The notes: generated by a model not told the origin, from the letters alone. A stretch of 64,000 nt of DNA from a bacterium (GCA_022842165.1 JALHQC010000013.1:25135-89134); one strand, 5' to 3'. Shown: positions 54,686-63,892, counted from the stretch's first letter. Program-made: numbers and translations.

Positions 54686-56178
54686 GCGGCCTTCCGGGCA
54701 CCGGTTGCGGCGGCGACGATCTCCTCGGCCGACCATGAGCCGCGCGTGAAGACTTCCGCGATACGCCCCTCCTGCATCACCACGACGCGGTCGGCGAGGC
54801 CCATGATTTCGGGAAGTTCCGAGCTGACGAGAATGACGGCAAGACCTTCTTCCGCAAGTTCGCCGATGAAATCGTGAACGGCGGCCTTGGAGCCGACGTC
54901 GATTCCCTTGGTCGGTTCATCGAGAATGATGACCTTGGGCTTGGCCGCAAGCCATTTGGCGATGACGACCTTCTGCTGGTTGCCGCCCGAAAGCTCACCG
55001 AGCCGCTGTTCCCAATGCGCGGCGCGGACGTCCAGCCGCTTGCCGAGCATTCTCACATCCAGAAGTTCGGAGGGCCGTGACACGAAGAGGTTCTTCACAT
55101 GCGACGTGATGGAGGCGAGCGTGATGTTCTCGCGGATGCCCAGCGGCAGCACCGCGCCCTGTTCCTGCCGGTCTTCGGGAACGTAGGAAATGCCGGCGCC
55201 GATCGCATCGCCGGGCGATGCGATGCGCAAGGGTTGCCCGTTGAGCGTCACGCTGCCTTTCGAGGCGCGCGTCATGCCGAAGAGGCACTGCATCGCCTCC
55301 GACCGGCCCGCACCGACGAGGCCGTAGAAACCGAGGATTTCGCCGCGGCGGAGTTCGAACGAGACATCGGTGAATTCGGTGGCGTTCGACAGGCCCTCGA
55401 CTTTCAGCACCGTGCCGCCGATGGCGATATCGCGCTTCGGAAACACCTGGTCGATGGGGCGGCCGACCATGAGGCTGACGAGCTTGGCTTCCGTCACGTC
55501 GGCGATCTTGCCGGCGCCCACCTTCTCGCCATCGCGGAGGCAGACGAAGGCATCCGCGACGCGGAAGATTTCATCGAACTTGTGGGAAATGAAGATCACG
55601 GCACGGCCTTCCGCCTTCAACTGCGCGATGATGCGGAAGAGATCGTCGATCTCGTTGCGCGACAGCGCAGCCGTCGGCTCGTCCATGATGATGACGGAGG
55701 CCTCATGGCTCAACGCCCGGGTGATCTCCACCATATGCTTCTGCGCGACGGAGAGCTGCTTCAGCAACGCATCCGGGCCGAAATCGGCATCGATGCGCTT
55801 CAGCAGTTCGGTTGCGCGGCGTCGCATTTGCGGCCAGTCGACAAGGCCAGAAGCCGAAACCGGCATATGGCCCATGAAAATGTTCTCGGCAACGCTCAGC
55901 TCATCGAACATCACCGTTTCCTGATGGATTGCGGCGATCCCGGCGGCCCATGAGTCGCGCGGGCTTGAAAAGCTGCGCGGCGTTGCGCCCACGTGAACCT
56001 CGCCCTCGTCCGGCACATAGATGCCGGTGAGGATTTTCACGATCGTCGATTTTCCTGCGCCGTTCTCGCCGATGAGCGCCGTCACCTCGCCCGCATTCAG
56101 CGCGAACGACACATCATGCAGCGCGCGGACACCGGGGAAGGACTTGGAGATGTTTGAGAGGGTAAGTACGGGGGGCAT
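54682..56178 (-). CDS. rhaT: Rhamnose-type ABC transporter ATPase (RhaT-like)
   Basis: A 498-residue tandem-NBD ATPase. First half: Walker A IGENGAGKSTIVKIL, signature LSVAQKHMVEITRAL, Walker B IIMDEPTAAL. Second half: degenerate Walker A GLVGAGRSEAMQ, LSGGNQQKVVIAKWL and Walker B IILDEPTKGIDVGSK. It belongs to the sugar importer operon; the binding-protein gene lies upstream beyond a palindromic repeat. The RhaT name follows the rhizobial rhamnose system, not the unrelated E. coli symporter. Confidence 0.9.
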   Translation of the reverse strand: MPPVLTLSNISKSFPGVRALHDVSFALNAGEVTALIGENGAGKSTIVKILTGIYVPDEGEVHVGATPRSFSSPRDSWAAGIAAIHQETVMFDELSVAENIFMGHMPVSASGLVDWPQMRRRATELLKRIDADFGPDALLKQLSVAQKHMVEITRALSHEASVIIMDEPTAALSRNEIDDLFRIIAQLKAEGRAVIFISHKFDEIFRVADAFVCLRDGEKVGAGKIADVTEAKLVSLMVGRPIDQVFPKRDIAIGGTVLKVEGLSNATEFTDVSFELRRGEILGFYGLVGAGRSEAMQCLFGMTRASKGSVTLNGQPLRIASPGDAIGAGISYVPEDRQEQGAVLPLGIRENITLASITSHVKNLFVSRPSELLDVRMLGKRLDVRAAHWEQRLGELSGGNQQKVVIAKWLAAKPKVIILDEPTKGIDVGSKAAVHDFIGELAEEGLAVILVSSELPEIMGLADRVVVMQEGRIAEVFTRGSWSAEEIVAAATGARKAA

Positions 56179-56222
56179 AGCGCCTGACTTGAGCTAGTAA
56201 AGATTTCCCGGCATGCGCCATT

Positions 56223-56369
56223 TGTCTTCTCCCGTGCAAACGGGAGAAGAAGGGACCCAAGCGCGAGCTTGGGGAGATGAGGGGATGCCAGCGACGTAAC
56301 CGCCAAGCCCTCACCTCTCCCACCGCTGCGCGGCGGGCCCCTTTCCTCTCCCGCAAACGGGAGAGGACG
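56223..56369. repeat. Palindromic intergenic repeat, type A (paired)
   Basis: TGTCTTCTCCCGTGCAAACG at one end and CGGGAGAGGACG at the other, each with a CTCCCG..CGGGAG hairpin; it is a diverged paired copy. It lies between the rhaS and rhaT genes of one operon and may give uneven expression. Confidence 0.65.
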
Positions 56370-56374
56370 TTTAC

Positions 56375-57394
56375 TCAGAAAATCTTCGCGAATTCCTCGA
56401 CGTTGGTCTTGTCGAAGGTGAAGGGCTCGCCCATCGCGGCGTGGCCGTCGTCGCCCACCTTGGTTTCGCCCATGCGGCCCATCTTGACCGTCGATCCGGG
56501 ACCCGCTTCCGCGCCGTTCAGGATGTTGATCATGATCTGGGTCGATGCATAGCCATAATCGACCGGGTTCCAGATGGCGAAGGTATCGCAAGCGCCCTTC
56601 AGCACCGCGTCCTTCATTTCAGAGGGAAGGCCGAGGCCGGTGATGAATACCTTGCCAACGAGGCCGCCGTCGATGATGGCCTTGGCACCGGCGCGGATGC
56701 CGATGGTGGTGGGCGAGATGACGCCGCGGAGGTTCGGATAGGCCTTGGCCAGGCCTTCCATCTCGCGGTAGCTCTTGTCGTCCTGGTCGTCACCATAGAC
56801 GGTGGCGACGAGCGGCATGTCCTTGTACTCGGGCTTCTTCCACTCTTCCTTCATGGCCTCGATCCAGGAATTCTGGTTGGTCATGGTGGAAGCCGCGGAA
56901 AGAATGGCGACTTCGCCCTTGTTGCCCAGCGTCTTGGCAATCATCTGCACTTGCTTGGCGCCGATCAGCGGGGTGGACGAGGCATCGAGATGCATGATGC
57001 GGCCACCATCGCCGATGGCCGAATCGAAGCTGATGACCTTGATGCCGCGGTCCATTGCCTTCTTGCCGACGGGAATGAGCGCGTCCGCATCGTTCGACGA
57101 TACGATGATGCCGTCTACCTTCTGGGCGATCAGCGCGTCGATGACGGCGATCTGTTCCTCGGCGGTCGCCTTGGTGGGCGCGGTGTAGATGATCTCGAAG
57201 CCGCCCGCTTCCTTGGCTGCTTCCATGGCGCCGTTGGAGCAGGCGTCGAAATAGCTGTTGCCGAGGTTCTTCACCACCATGGCGATGCGCTTGCCCTCGG
57301 CATGGGCGATGCCGGCGAAGAATCCGGTTCCCGTCGCGGCGATGGCGCCGGCCGACATCAATTTCAGGGTCTGTCTGCGTGTGGTCTTCAACAT
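56375..57394 (-). CDS. rhaS: Rhamnose-type ABC transporter binding protein (RhaS-like)
   Basis: A 339-residue periplasmic binding protein. The Tat-like signal TTRRQTLKLMSAGA precedes MVVKNLGNSYFDACSNGAME, IVSSNDADALIP, TVYGDDQDDKSYRE and VKMGRMGETKVGDDG, which run closely parallel to RhaS of Rhizobium leguminosarum. It delivers L-rhamnose or a similar deoxy sugar to RhaPQT. Start after GGGAGGA. No rhamnose isomerase, kinase or RhaR is seen in the window. Confidence 0.9.
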   Translation of the reverse strand: MLKTTRRQTLKLMSAGAIAATGTGFFAGIAHAEGKRIAMVVKNLGNSYFDACSNGAMEAAKEAGGFEIIYTAPTKATAEEQIAVIDALIAQKVDGIIVSSNDADALIPVGKKAMDRGIKVISFDSAIGDGGRIMHLDASSTPLIGAKQVQMIAKTLGNKGEVAILSAASTMTNQNSWIEAMKEEWKKPEYKDMPLVATVYGDDQDDKSYREMEGLAKAYPNLRGVISPTTIGIRAGAKAIIDGGLVGKVFITGLGLPSEMKDAVLKGACDTFAIWNPVDYGYASTQIMINILNGAEAGPGSTVKMGRMGETKVGDDGHAAMGEPFTFDKTNVEEFAKIF

Positions 57395-57474
57395 GTAGTC
57401 CTCCCAAAAGCCAAACGGAAAGCCTTGTGGCTGCCCGGCACAAGCAGGCACCGGGCTCGCCCGGTTCGCTCGGA

Positions 57475-57508
57475 CAGGCCATATCGCCGCTGTGCGGCTT
57501 ATGGCCTG
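57475..57508. repeat. Large hairpin upstream of rhaS-like gene
   Basis: An outer 9-bp arm CAGGCCATA/TATGGCCTG encloses a second GCCGC/GCGGC arm with a TGT loop. It lies in the 212-base interval between the SQR stop and the rhaS start, so it may be a leader structure, an operator or part of the SQR operon's 3' end. Confidence 0.5.
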
Positions 57509-57606
57509 CCGGCGCAATGTTAACGTCGGCAGGGCCTCGCTCGTCAAGGACCAAAGCCGCAAGGCGCCTCGGCGAGGGCGCAGCCCTGAGGCTTTCGACC
57601 GCGCCG

Positions 57607-58893
57607 TCAGCGCGTTTCGACCGTTTCCTTCAGCTTGTCGATGCCCAGGACATCGAGTGCCAGCTTCTCGTAGAAGGTTTCGCTGGTGCCACGGCGGATC
57701 TTGTGGAGAAAGTATTTCTCGAACGCGATCTTGGCGCCATGTACCCATTTGCCCGACGATGACCAGTTGACGTTGCGCGGCGGGATCTGCGGCTGCGCTA
57801 CAAAGGCAACGCCGGAGTCCCCGAAGTCGGCAAGGCAGACAGCGTTCCACGATGCCTGGTGCCGCGGCTCCTCGCCGCGCAGGATGAGGCCGAGGTTCCT
57901 GGCCGTTGCCGTCACCATGGACTCGATCATGAAGCCGGTCTTCGGCACGCCGCAGGGAACAGGCGTCGGCCCCGTCGGCGGTATGGCGACGCAGACGCCG
58001 ATGGCGAAGATGTTGGGATATTTCGGATTGCGCTGGTGCCTGTCGATCAGCGTGAAGCCGCGCGGGTTGGAAAGGCCTTCGATGCCGCGCATCGGCGCCA
58101 CGCCGCGGAAGGCCGGCAGCATCATGGCAAAGCCGAACGGCAGTTCCTTCGTGGCCCTCACCGAGCCATCGTCCGCCACTTCCTCGACCGTGACTTTGCC
58201 CGACTCGAATTTCTTGACGCGTGAACTCGTCATCCACTTGATGTGCTTCGAGCGCATCTCGCTTTCGAGCAAGCCCTTGGTGTCGCCCACGCCATCGAGC
58301 CCCAGGTGCCCGATATAGGGTTCGGCGGTGACAAAGGTCATCGGCACGCGGTCGCGGATCTTGCGGCGGCGCAATTCGGTTTCGAGAATGAAGAGAAACT
58401 CATAGGCAGGGCCGAAGCACGATGCGCCCTGCACCGCACCCACCACGATGGGACCGGGATTCTTGCAGAATTCCTCGAAGGCGGCGGCAGCCTTTCCGGC
58501 ATGCGAGACATGGCAGACGGATTGCGTGTGACCCTCGGGCCCGAAGCCCTCGATCTCGTCGAATGCCAGTTCGGGACCGGTGGCATTGATAAGGTAGTCG
58601 TAGTTCATGGAAGAGCCGTCTTCGAGTTCCAGGCGGTTGTTCTCGGGGTCGAGCTTCTTTGCCGCCACCGGCTTGAAGCCGATGCCCTTCCTGGCGAACA
58701 CCGGTGCGAGATCGATCTCGATGTCTTCCCGCTTGCGCCAGTTGACGGCGACCCAGGGGTTGGACGGAACGAAGTGATACTTCGGGTCTTTCGTCACCAC
58801 GGTGATGGTATCGCCCGCGCGCAGCTGGTCTTTCAGTTCATAGGCCATGATGGTGCCACCAAGTCCGGCGCCGAGGACCACGATATGAGCCAT
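57607..58893 (-). CDS. sqr: Sulfide:quinone oxidoreductase
   Basis: A 428-residue FAD enzyme of the SQR/NDH-2 family that oxidises sulfide and passes electrons to the quinone pool at the inner membrane. The dinucleotide motif VVLGAGLGGTIMAYEL opens the protein; redox Cys candidates are C127 (SVCHVSH) and C159 (GASCFGPA), in the spacing known for SQR, with C301 and C314 (PVPCGVPKTG) as possible third cysteines. It follows the RND gene by 24 bases, after GGGAGAG, so it is the last gene of a sulfide-responsive operon. Confidence 0.9.
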   Translation of the reverse strand: MAHIVVLGAGLGGTIMAYELKDQLRAGDTITVVTKDPKYHFVPSNPWVAVNWRKREDIEIDLAPVFARKGIGFKPVAAKKLDPENNRLELEDGSSMNYDYLINATGPELAFDEIEGFGPEGHTQSVCHVSHAGKAAAAFEEFCKNPGPIVVGAVQGASCFGPAYEFLFILETELRRRKIRDRVPMTFVTAEPYIGHLGLDGVGDTKGLLESEMRSKHIKWMTSSRVKKFESGKVTVEEVADDGSVRATKELPFGFAMMLPAFRGVAPMRGIEGLSNPRGFTLIDRHQRNPKYPNIFAIGVCVAIPPTGPTPVPCGVPKTGFMIESMVTATARNLGLILRGEEPRHQASWNAVCLADFGDSGVAFVAQPQIPPRNVNWSSSGKWVHGAKIAFEKYFLHKIRRGTSETFYEKLALDVLGIDKLKETVETR

Positions 58894-58917
58894 GATTACT
58901 CTCCCATTTGAACTCTG

Positions 58918-61900
58918 TCAGATTGCAGGCACGTCTTTTCTTGCTGCAGGAGGCTTCCGGTAGCGGAGCGCCATGTAGATTGCGGGGATCACCAGGACGG
59001 TCAGCGCCGTCGACGAGGCAAGGCCGAACAGCAGCGAAATGGCCAGGCCCTGGAAGATCGGATCGGCAAGGATCACCGCAGCCCCGATCATCGCCGCGAT
59101 GGCGGTGAGCAGGATCGGCTTGAAGCGGATGGCGCCGGCCCTCAGCACCACTTCGCGCAGGTCGGACTCCGGCGTCCGCGCCGATTTGACGAAATCGACC
59201 AGCAGGATCGAATTGCGCACGATGATGCCGGCCAGAGCGATGAAGCCGATCATCGATGTTGCGGTGAATGCGGCATCGAACAGCCAGTGGCCGAACATGA
59301 TGCCGATCAACGTCAGCGGGATCGGCGTCAGGATCACCAGCGGCACCTTGAACGAGCCGAACTGCGCGACGACGAGAATATAGATCGCCAGCAACGCCAC
59401 GAGAAACGCCCCGCCCATGTCGCGGAAGGTGACCCATGTGACCTCCCATTCGCCATCCCACAGCAGCACGGGGACCGACTCGTCGATGGGCTGACCGTGA
59501 AGCGCGATCACCGGCTTCTGCAGGCCCGTCCAATCCATGGCATCGATCGCCTTGCCGACTTCGATTATCCCGTAGACCGGAGCCTCGAAGGCGCCCGCCA
59601 GTTCGGCCGTGATCATTTCAGCGGGCTTGCCATTGTGGCGGAACACCGGAAAGGACGAGAATTCGCGCCTGACGCTCACCACATCGCCCAGTTCCACGAT
59701 GCCCCTGTCTCCCGGCAGTGCATTCGCGGCGACGGGCGTTGATAGCGCGCGTTCGCCGATGAGCTTTTCGGATTTCGGCAGGCCCAGGCGGATGGGAATG
59801 GGCTGGCGGCCCGCACCGCGATGCGAGTAGCCCACCGTGTTCTGGGCGTAGAGGCCTTGCAGCGTGTCGTAGACATCGCTCTCCTCAACCTTCTGGTATT
59901 CGAGATTATCCTGGTCGATGGCGACCCGGATGCGCGGCATCTGCTGGCCGAAACTGTCGTCGATATCGACGACGAAGGGCACCTGCGCAAAAGCTTCGCG
60001 CACTTTCGCGGCCGTGGCGCGGCGGGTTTCGGCATCGGGCCCATAGATTTCCGCCAGAAGCGTTGCCAGAACCGGCGGGCCAGGCGGCGGCTCCACCACT
60101 TTGAGCGACGTGCCCGCAGGCAATGCGAGGCTCTTGAGCCTCTCGCGAAGATCGAGCGCGACGGCATGGCTGCTCCGCCCGCGCTCGGATTTCTCGGCGA
60201 GCGTGATCTGCACATCGCCAAGCTCCGGCGTGCCGCGCACATAGTAGTGCCGCACCAGGCCGTTGAAGTTGAAGGGCGCGGCCTCGCCGGCATAGGTCTG
60301 GACCGAGTGCACGTCCTCAAGCTCCAGTGCCACGGCAGCCGCCTCATGCAGGACACGGTTCGTCGCTTCGAGCGATGATCCTTCCGGAAGATCCACCACC
60401 ACCTGCAGTTCCGACTTGTTGTCGAAGGGGAGAAGCTTCACCGTCACGTGCTTTGTGTAGAAGGGCACCAGCGAAGCGAGCGTCACCGCGCCCACGATCA
60501 GCAGGAACATCCACGATCGCGTGCGCGACTTGAGGATGGGCCGTGCCACGGCCAGATACATGCGGCCCAGCATGCCGCCATCGGATGCGCCATGATGGGA
60601 TTCATGCCCGCCCTTTCCGCCGCCGAATTTCATCATCAGCCACGGAGTCACGATCACGGCGATGAAGAAGGAGAAGATCATTGCCGCCGAAGCATTGGCT
60701 GGAATGGGGCTCATGTAGGGGCCCATCAGGCCCGAGACGAAAAGCATGGGCAGCAGCGCCGCGACGACGGTGAGTGTGGCAACAATGGTGGGATTGCCGA
60801 CTTCGGCCACGGCGTCGATCGCCGCCTGGGCGCGCGAGCGGCCATCCTTCATCGCCCAGTGCCGGGCGATATTCTCGATCACCACGATCGCATCGTCGAC
60901 CAGAATGCCGATCGAGAAGATCAGCGCGAAGAGGCTGACGCGATTGAGCGTGTAGCCCATGATGCGTGCGGCAAACAGCGTGAGCAGGATGGTCGACGGA
61001 ATGACAATGGCGACGACCAGCGCCTCGCGCCAGCCGATCGACACGGCAACCAGCACCACGATCGAGACTGTGGCGAGCGCCAGATGGAACAGCAGCTCGT
61101 TGGCCTTCTCGTTGGCGGTCTCGCCATAGTTCCGGGTAATGTCGACGGTGATTTCCTCCGGAACGATGTGGCCTTTCAGCTGTTCGAGCCGTTGGGTAAT
61201 GCGTTCGGCGATCACCACCGCATTGGTGCCGGGCCGCTTTGCGAGCGCCAGCGACACTGCAGGCGTCGAGATGATGCCATCCGGCCCGCGCAGTATGTTG
61301 CTTGAACGCACCTCGCGGCTGTCGGATGCAAGAAGGACACTTGCCACGTCGCGCACATAGACCGGGCGCCCATCTCGCGCCGAAAGCAGGATGTTGGCGA
61401 TGTCGGACGGCGACTGCAGCGTCTGCCCGCCCATCAGCGAGACTTGCAATCCGCCATCGCGCACCTGCCCTGCCTCGAAGGAACGGTTGGCGCCAGCGAT
61501 CTTGGCCGTCAGCTGCTGCAGCGTGATGCCGTAGAGCGACAGCTTCTCGGGATCGGGCTCGATCCGGATTTCTTCGGGCTGGTTGCCGACGATATAGGTC
61601 AGGCCGATATCATCGAGCTTCGCGAGTTCGACCTGGAGTTCGCGCGCCACCCGGCTGACGCCGTTGGCGCTCCAGCGGGAGGCGGCCTCGGGCTTCGGCG
61701 ACAGCGTCAGCACCACGATTGCAACGTCGTCGATGCCGCGCCCGACAATCAGCGGTTCGGGGATGCCGACGGGAATGCGGCTGATGTTGGCGCGCAGCTT
61801 CTCATGGACGCGGAGGATCGCCGCATCGGAACTGGTGCCGACGAGAAAGCGGGCGGTCACCATCACAGTGTCGTCGCGCGTCTGCGAATAGACATGCTCG

Positions 61901-62145
61901 ACGCCATCGATGCTCTTGATGATGGTTTCGAGCGGCTCGGTCACCAGCTTTACGGCATCCTCGGCCTTGAGGCCATCGGCGCGCACCATGATGTCGACCA
62001 TGGGAACCGAGATCTGCGGCTCCTCCTCGCGCGGCAGGGTAATGAGCGCCACGATCCCCACCGCAAAGGCCGCGAGCAGGAACAGCGGCGTCAGCGGCGA
62101 CTGGATGAAGACCCTCGTCAGGTTGCCGGCGATTCCCAGCTTCAT
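58918..62145 (-). CDS. RND family efflux transporter
   Basis: A 1075-residue inner-membrane proton-driven pump (AcrB/MexF-like) of normal length. Its N-terminus has the RND layout FLLAAFAVGIVALITLPREE; the membrane-embedded proton-relay region is SIGILVDDAIVVIENIARH, with paired acidic residues; a second domain carries FLVALLAIYILVVAQFGSFK. It overlaps the membrane fusion protein by four bases. The drug, metal or sulfur-compound substrate is unknown; the operon partner SQR and the BigR-type regulator suggest a role linked to sulfide. Confidence 0.92.
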   Translation of the reverse strand: MKLGIAGNLTRVFIQSPLTPLFLLAAFAVGIVALITLPREEEPQISVPMVDIMVRADGLKAEDAVKLVTEPLETIIKSIDGVEHVYSQTRDDTVMVTARFLVGTSSDAAILRVHEKLRANISRIPVGIPEPLIVGRGIDDVAIVVLTLSPKPEAASRWSANGVSRVARELQVELAKLDDIGLTYIVGNQPEEIRIEPDPEKLSLYGITLQQLTAKIAGANRSFEAGQVRDGGLQVSLMGGQTLQSPSDIANILLSARDGRPVYVRDVASVLLASDSREVRSSNILRGPDGIISTPAVSLALAKRPGTNAVVIAERITQRLEQLKGHIVPEEITVDITRNYGETANEKANELLFHLALATVSIVVLVAVSIGWREALVVAIVIPSTILLTLFAARIMGYTLNRVSLFALIFSIGILVDDAIVVIENIARHWAMKDGRSRAQAAIDAVAEVGNPTIVATLTVVAALLPMLFVSGLMGPYMSPIPANASAAMIFSFFIAVIVTPWLMMKFGGGKGGHESHHGASDGGMLGRMYLAVARPILKSRTRSWMFLLIVGAVTLASLVPFYTKHVTVKLLPFDNKSELQVVVDLPEGSSLEATNRVLHEAAAVALELEDVHSVQTYAGEAAPFNFNGLVRHYYVRGTPELGDVQITLAEKSERGRSSHAVALDLRERLKSLALPAGTSLKVVEPPPGPPVLATLLAEIYGPDAETRRATAAKVREAFAQVPFVVDIDDSFGQQMPRIRVAIDQDNLEYQKVEESDVYDTLQGLYAQNTVGYSHRGAGRQPIPIRLGLPKSEKLIGERALSTPVAANALPGDRGIVELGDVVSVRREFSSFPVFRHNGKPAEMITAELAGAFEAPVYGIIEVGKAIDAMDWTGLQKPVIALHGQPIDESVPVLLWDGEWEVTWVTFRDMGGAFLVALLAIYILVVAQFGSFKVPLVILTPIPLTLIGIMFGHWLFDAAFTATSMIGFIALAGIIVRNSILLVDFVKSARTPESDLREVVLRAGAIRFKPILLTAIAAMIGAAVILADPIFQGLAISLLFGLASSTALTVLVIPAIYMALRYRKPPAARKDVPAI

Positions 62146-63152
62146 GGCGTCAGCACCCTGTCGCCGCCGGTCAGGCCCGAAAGGATTTCGACGTATTTGC
62201 CACCGCCGTCTTCATAGCTTTCGCCCGTGATGACCGGCACGTCCATTTCGCCGGACGAGGAGTCGAGGCGGATGTAGTCGACACCGTTGCGCGTGATGAC
62301 GGCACCGGCCGGTACGGCGATGACCTGCCGCTCCGCCACCGGGATCCACACGCGGGTGCGTTCGCCGACGAAGAAGTCGCCAAGGCCCTCGACCTCGACA
62401 TCCGCCAGCACCCGCCCGCCTTCGATCTCGGGATAGACCTTGACGATGGTGCCGCGGCCCAGCGGCGTCTTCTCTTCGAGATCGGACATGCCGCGGCTGC
62501 CGACCAGAACGCCGTCGCCTTGCTTCACGTGAGCGGCATGGCGCTCAGGGAGAGAGAGACGCAGAAAATAGCCGCCGCCCGCGATGCGCGCCACGGTTTC
62601 ACCCGGCATGATGACCGAGCCTTGCGTGACGGGTACGGAGAGCACGCGGCCGGGCGCTGGCGCCACCACCTCGCCCTCGGCACTCTGCTGTTGCAGCACC
62701 GAGCGATCGGCTTCGGCAGCGGCAAGCTGGTTGGTGAGAACATCGACCTGGGTCTGCAGCGCGTCGACCCGGCTCTTCGGCACCACGCCGCCGGCCAGCA
62801 GCTTCTTGGCGCGCGCCAGCTCAGTGCTGGCGTTGCGCAATTCGGCCTCCAGCGCCTTCAATCGGGCATCGACCGCGCCGAGCTGCAGTGCCAGCTTGTC
62901 GTCGACGACGACGGCGACCACGTCTCCGGCCTTGACGGCACTTCCCTCCTCCACGTTGAGCGTCAGGATGGTGCCGCCGATGCGCGCCCGCGCCGGCACC
63001 ACATCCCGGCTTTCGACACGGCCGAACACGGCTTTGAGATCGGGGCGTGTCACGGCCCTCACAGTGAACTCCGCGGCGGCGGCGGGACCGGACATGGCGA
63101 TGGCGAGGCTCAGGAGTGCCGCGATGGGCCGGATCGTCTGCAAGCTCTTCAT
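62142..63152 (-). CDS. RND efflux membrane fusion protein
   Basis: A 336-residue periplasmic adaptor (HlyD/AcrA type) linking the RND pump to an outer-membrane channel. A signal peptide (LLSLAIAMSGPAAAAEF) is followed by a barrel-sandwich domain (ARIGGTILTLNVEEGSAVKAGD, the biotinyl-like motif written here in two pieces GGTILTLNVEEG and SAVKAGD), a coiled coil (about 85-155) and beta-barrel domains. I choose the ATG giving MKSLQTIRP after AGAGGCG; a TTG two codons earlier is possible. First gene of the operon, facing the ArsR gene. Confidence 0.9.
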   Translation of the reverse strand: MKSLQTIRPIAALLSLAIAMSGPAAAAEFTVRAVTRPDLKAVFGRVESRDVVPARARIGGTILTLNVEEGSAVKAGDVVAVVVDDKLALQLGAVDARLKALEAELRNASTELARAKKLLAGGVVPKSRVDALQTQVDVLTNQLAAAEADRSVLQQQSAEGEVVAPAPGRVLSVPVTQGSVIMPGETVARIAGGGYFLRLSLPERHAAHVKQGDGVLVGSRGMSDLEEKTPLGRGTIVKVYPEIEGGRVLADVEVEGLGDFFVGERTRVWIPVAERQVIAVPAGAVITRNGVDYIRLDSSSGEMDVPVITGESYEDGGGKYVEILSGLTGGDRVLTP

Positions 63153-63182
63153 TGACAACGCCTCTGGTTCAGCACATCATAA

Positions 63183-63194
63183 ATATTCGTATAT
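63183..63194. promoter_or_regulatory. Candidate BigR-type operator
   Basis: ATATTCGTATAT in the 59-base interval between the divergent ArsR and RND operons. Its core ATATTCGTAT recurs in inverse orientation at 63767-63776, upstream of the DUF2892 gene. Both lie where a repressor would block initiation. Confidence 0.55.
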
Positions 63195-63211
63195 TAGCAA
63201 ATGTGCAAGTA

Positions 63212-63511
63212 ATGAATCTGAACGAGTTGAGCGAGTCGGCCGAAAAGGCCAGCAATTTTCTGAAGTCGGTCGGGAATGCCCACCGGCTCCGCATTCTCTG
63301 CCTGATCATGCAGGGCGAGCGCCCGGTGGGCGAACTGGCGGAAGCCGTGGGCCTGAACCAGAGTGCGGTTTCCCAGCACCTGGCGCGCATGCGTCAGGAG
63401 GGTCTCATCAAGTCGCGGCGCGACGGTCAGACGATCTATTACCAGCCGGCCGACAAGAACGTGGCGCGCCTGATCAAGCTGCTTGAAAGCATGTTCTGCG
63501 CCCCGAAATAA
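63212..63511 (+). CDS. ArsR-family sulfide-type regulator (BigR/SqrR-like)
   Basis: A 99-residue winged-helix repressor. The helix-turn-helix is in AVGLNQSAVSQHLARMR, and the wing in SRRDGQTIYYQ. Cysteines C30 (RILC) and C96 (MFCAPK) are 66 residues apart, exactly the spacing of the persulfide-sensing pair in BigR and SqrR. It probably represses the divergent RND-SQR operon and the convergent DUF2892 gene until sulfane sulfur forms an intramolecular polysulfide bond. The ATG chosen gives MNLNELSES. Confidence 0.88.
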   Translation: MNLNELSESAEKASNFLKSVGNAHRLRILCLIMQGERPVGELAEAVGLNQSAVSQHLARMRQEGLIKSRRDGQTIYYQPADKNVARLIKLLESMFCAPK

Positions 63512-63514
63512 GGC

Positions 63515-63718
63515 TCAGCGGAAGGCTTCGCCGTTCCGGACTCCCAGCGCCTTGAAGATTCTCGCCGCCGGGCAAAACCCGGTGAAGGCGGCTTGGAGCA
63601 TGTTCAGGCCTGCGAAGACCGTGAGCAGCAGCCACCACGGCGACACGAAATGAGCGAGCGCGGCGGAGAGCAGCACGACGCATCCCGCGAAGGCGAGTAC
63701 GGCTTTGTCGAGGTTCAT
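63515..63718 (-). CDS. DUF2892 (YgaP-like) membrane protein
   Basis: A 67-residue protein with two membrane helices and the DUF2892 motif FTGFCPAARIFKALGV; C13 and C49 are its only cysteines. Such domains accompany rhodanese and sulfide-oxidation genes and are frequent members of BigR/SqrR regulons. It converges on the regulator gene (3 bases between stops). Its own control region repeats the candidate operator. Confidence 0.88.
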   Translation of the reverse strand: MNLDKAVLAFAGCVVLLSAALAHFVSPWWLLLTVFAGLNMLQAAFTGFCPAARIFKALGVRNGEAFR

Positions 63719-63766
63719 GAGACTGCCTTTCCAATCGAGGCCGCTGCGGCCTCTTTATATTATGTA

Positions 63767-63776
63767 ATACGAATAT
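63767..63776. promoter_or_regulatory. Candidate BigR-type operator
   Basis: ATACGAATAT, the exact reverse complement of ten bases of the site at 63183, about 50 bases upstream of the DUF2892 start within an AT-rich stretch that stands out from the GC-rich surroundings. Confidence 0.5.
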
Positions 63777-63834
63777 ACGAAATCTGGAATATTGTTGCTG
63801 GCCAAATTGTCGCAAGCCCCCTGCAAAACGATCG

Positions 63835-63861
63835 AGGCCCGCCGGTTGTCCCGGCGGGCCT
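63835..63861 (-). terminator. Intrinsic terminator
   Basis: An 11-bp stem AGGCCCGCCGG/CCGGCGGGCCT with a five-base loop. On the minus strand it is followed by CGATCGTTTTG, 31 bases after the stop of the partial gene at the window end. It probably terminates that gene. Confidence 0.7.
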
Positions 63862-63892
63862 CTTGTGTGTCGGTTCGTTGCGCCTGCGTGGC

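Noticed and set aside
60448..61305. Open frame opposite the RND gene
   Set aside because: Antisense shadow with the same compositional bias; the RND protein is complete on the other strand.
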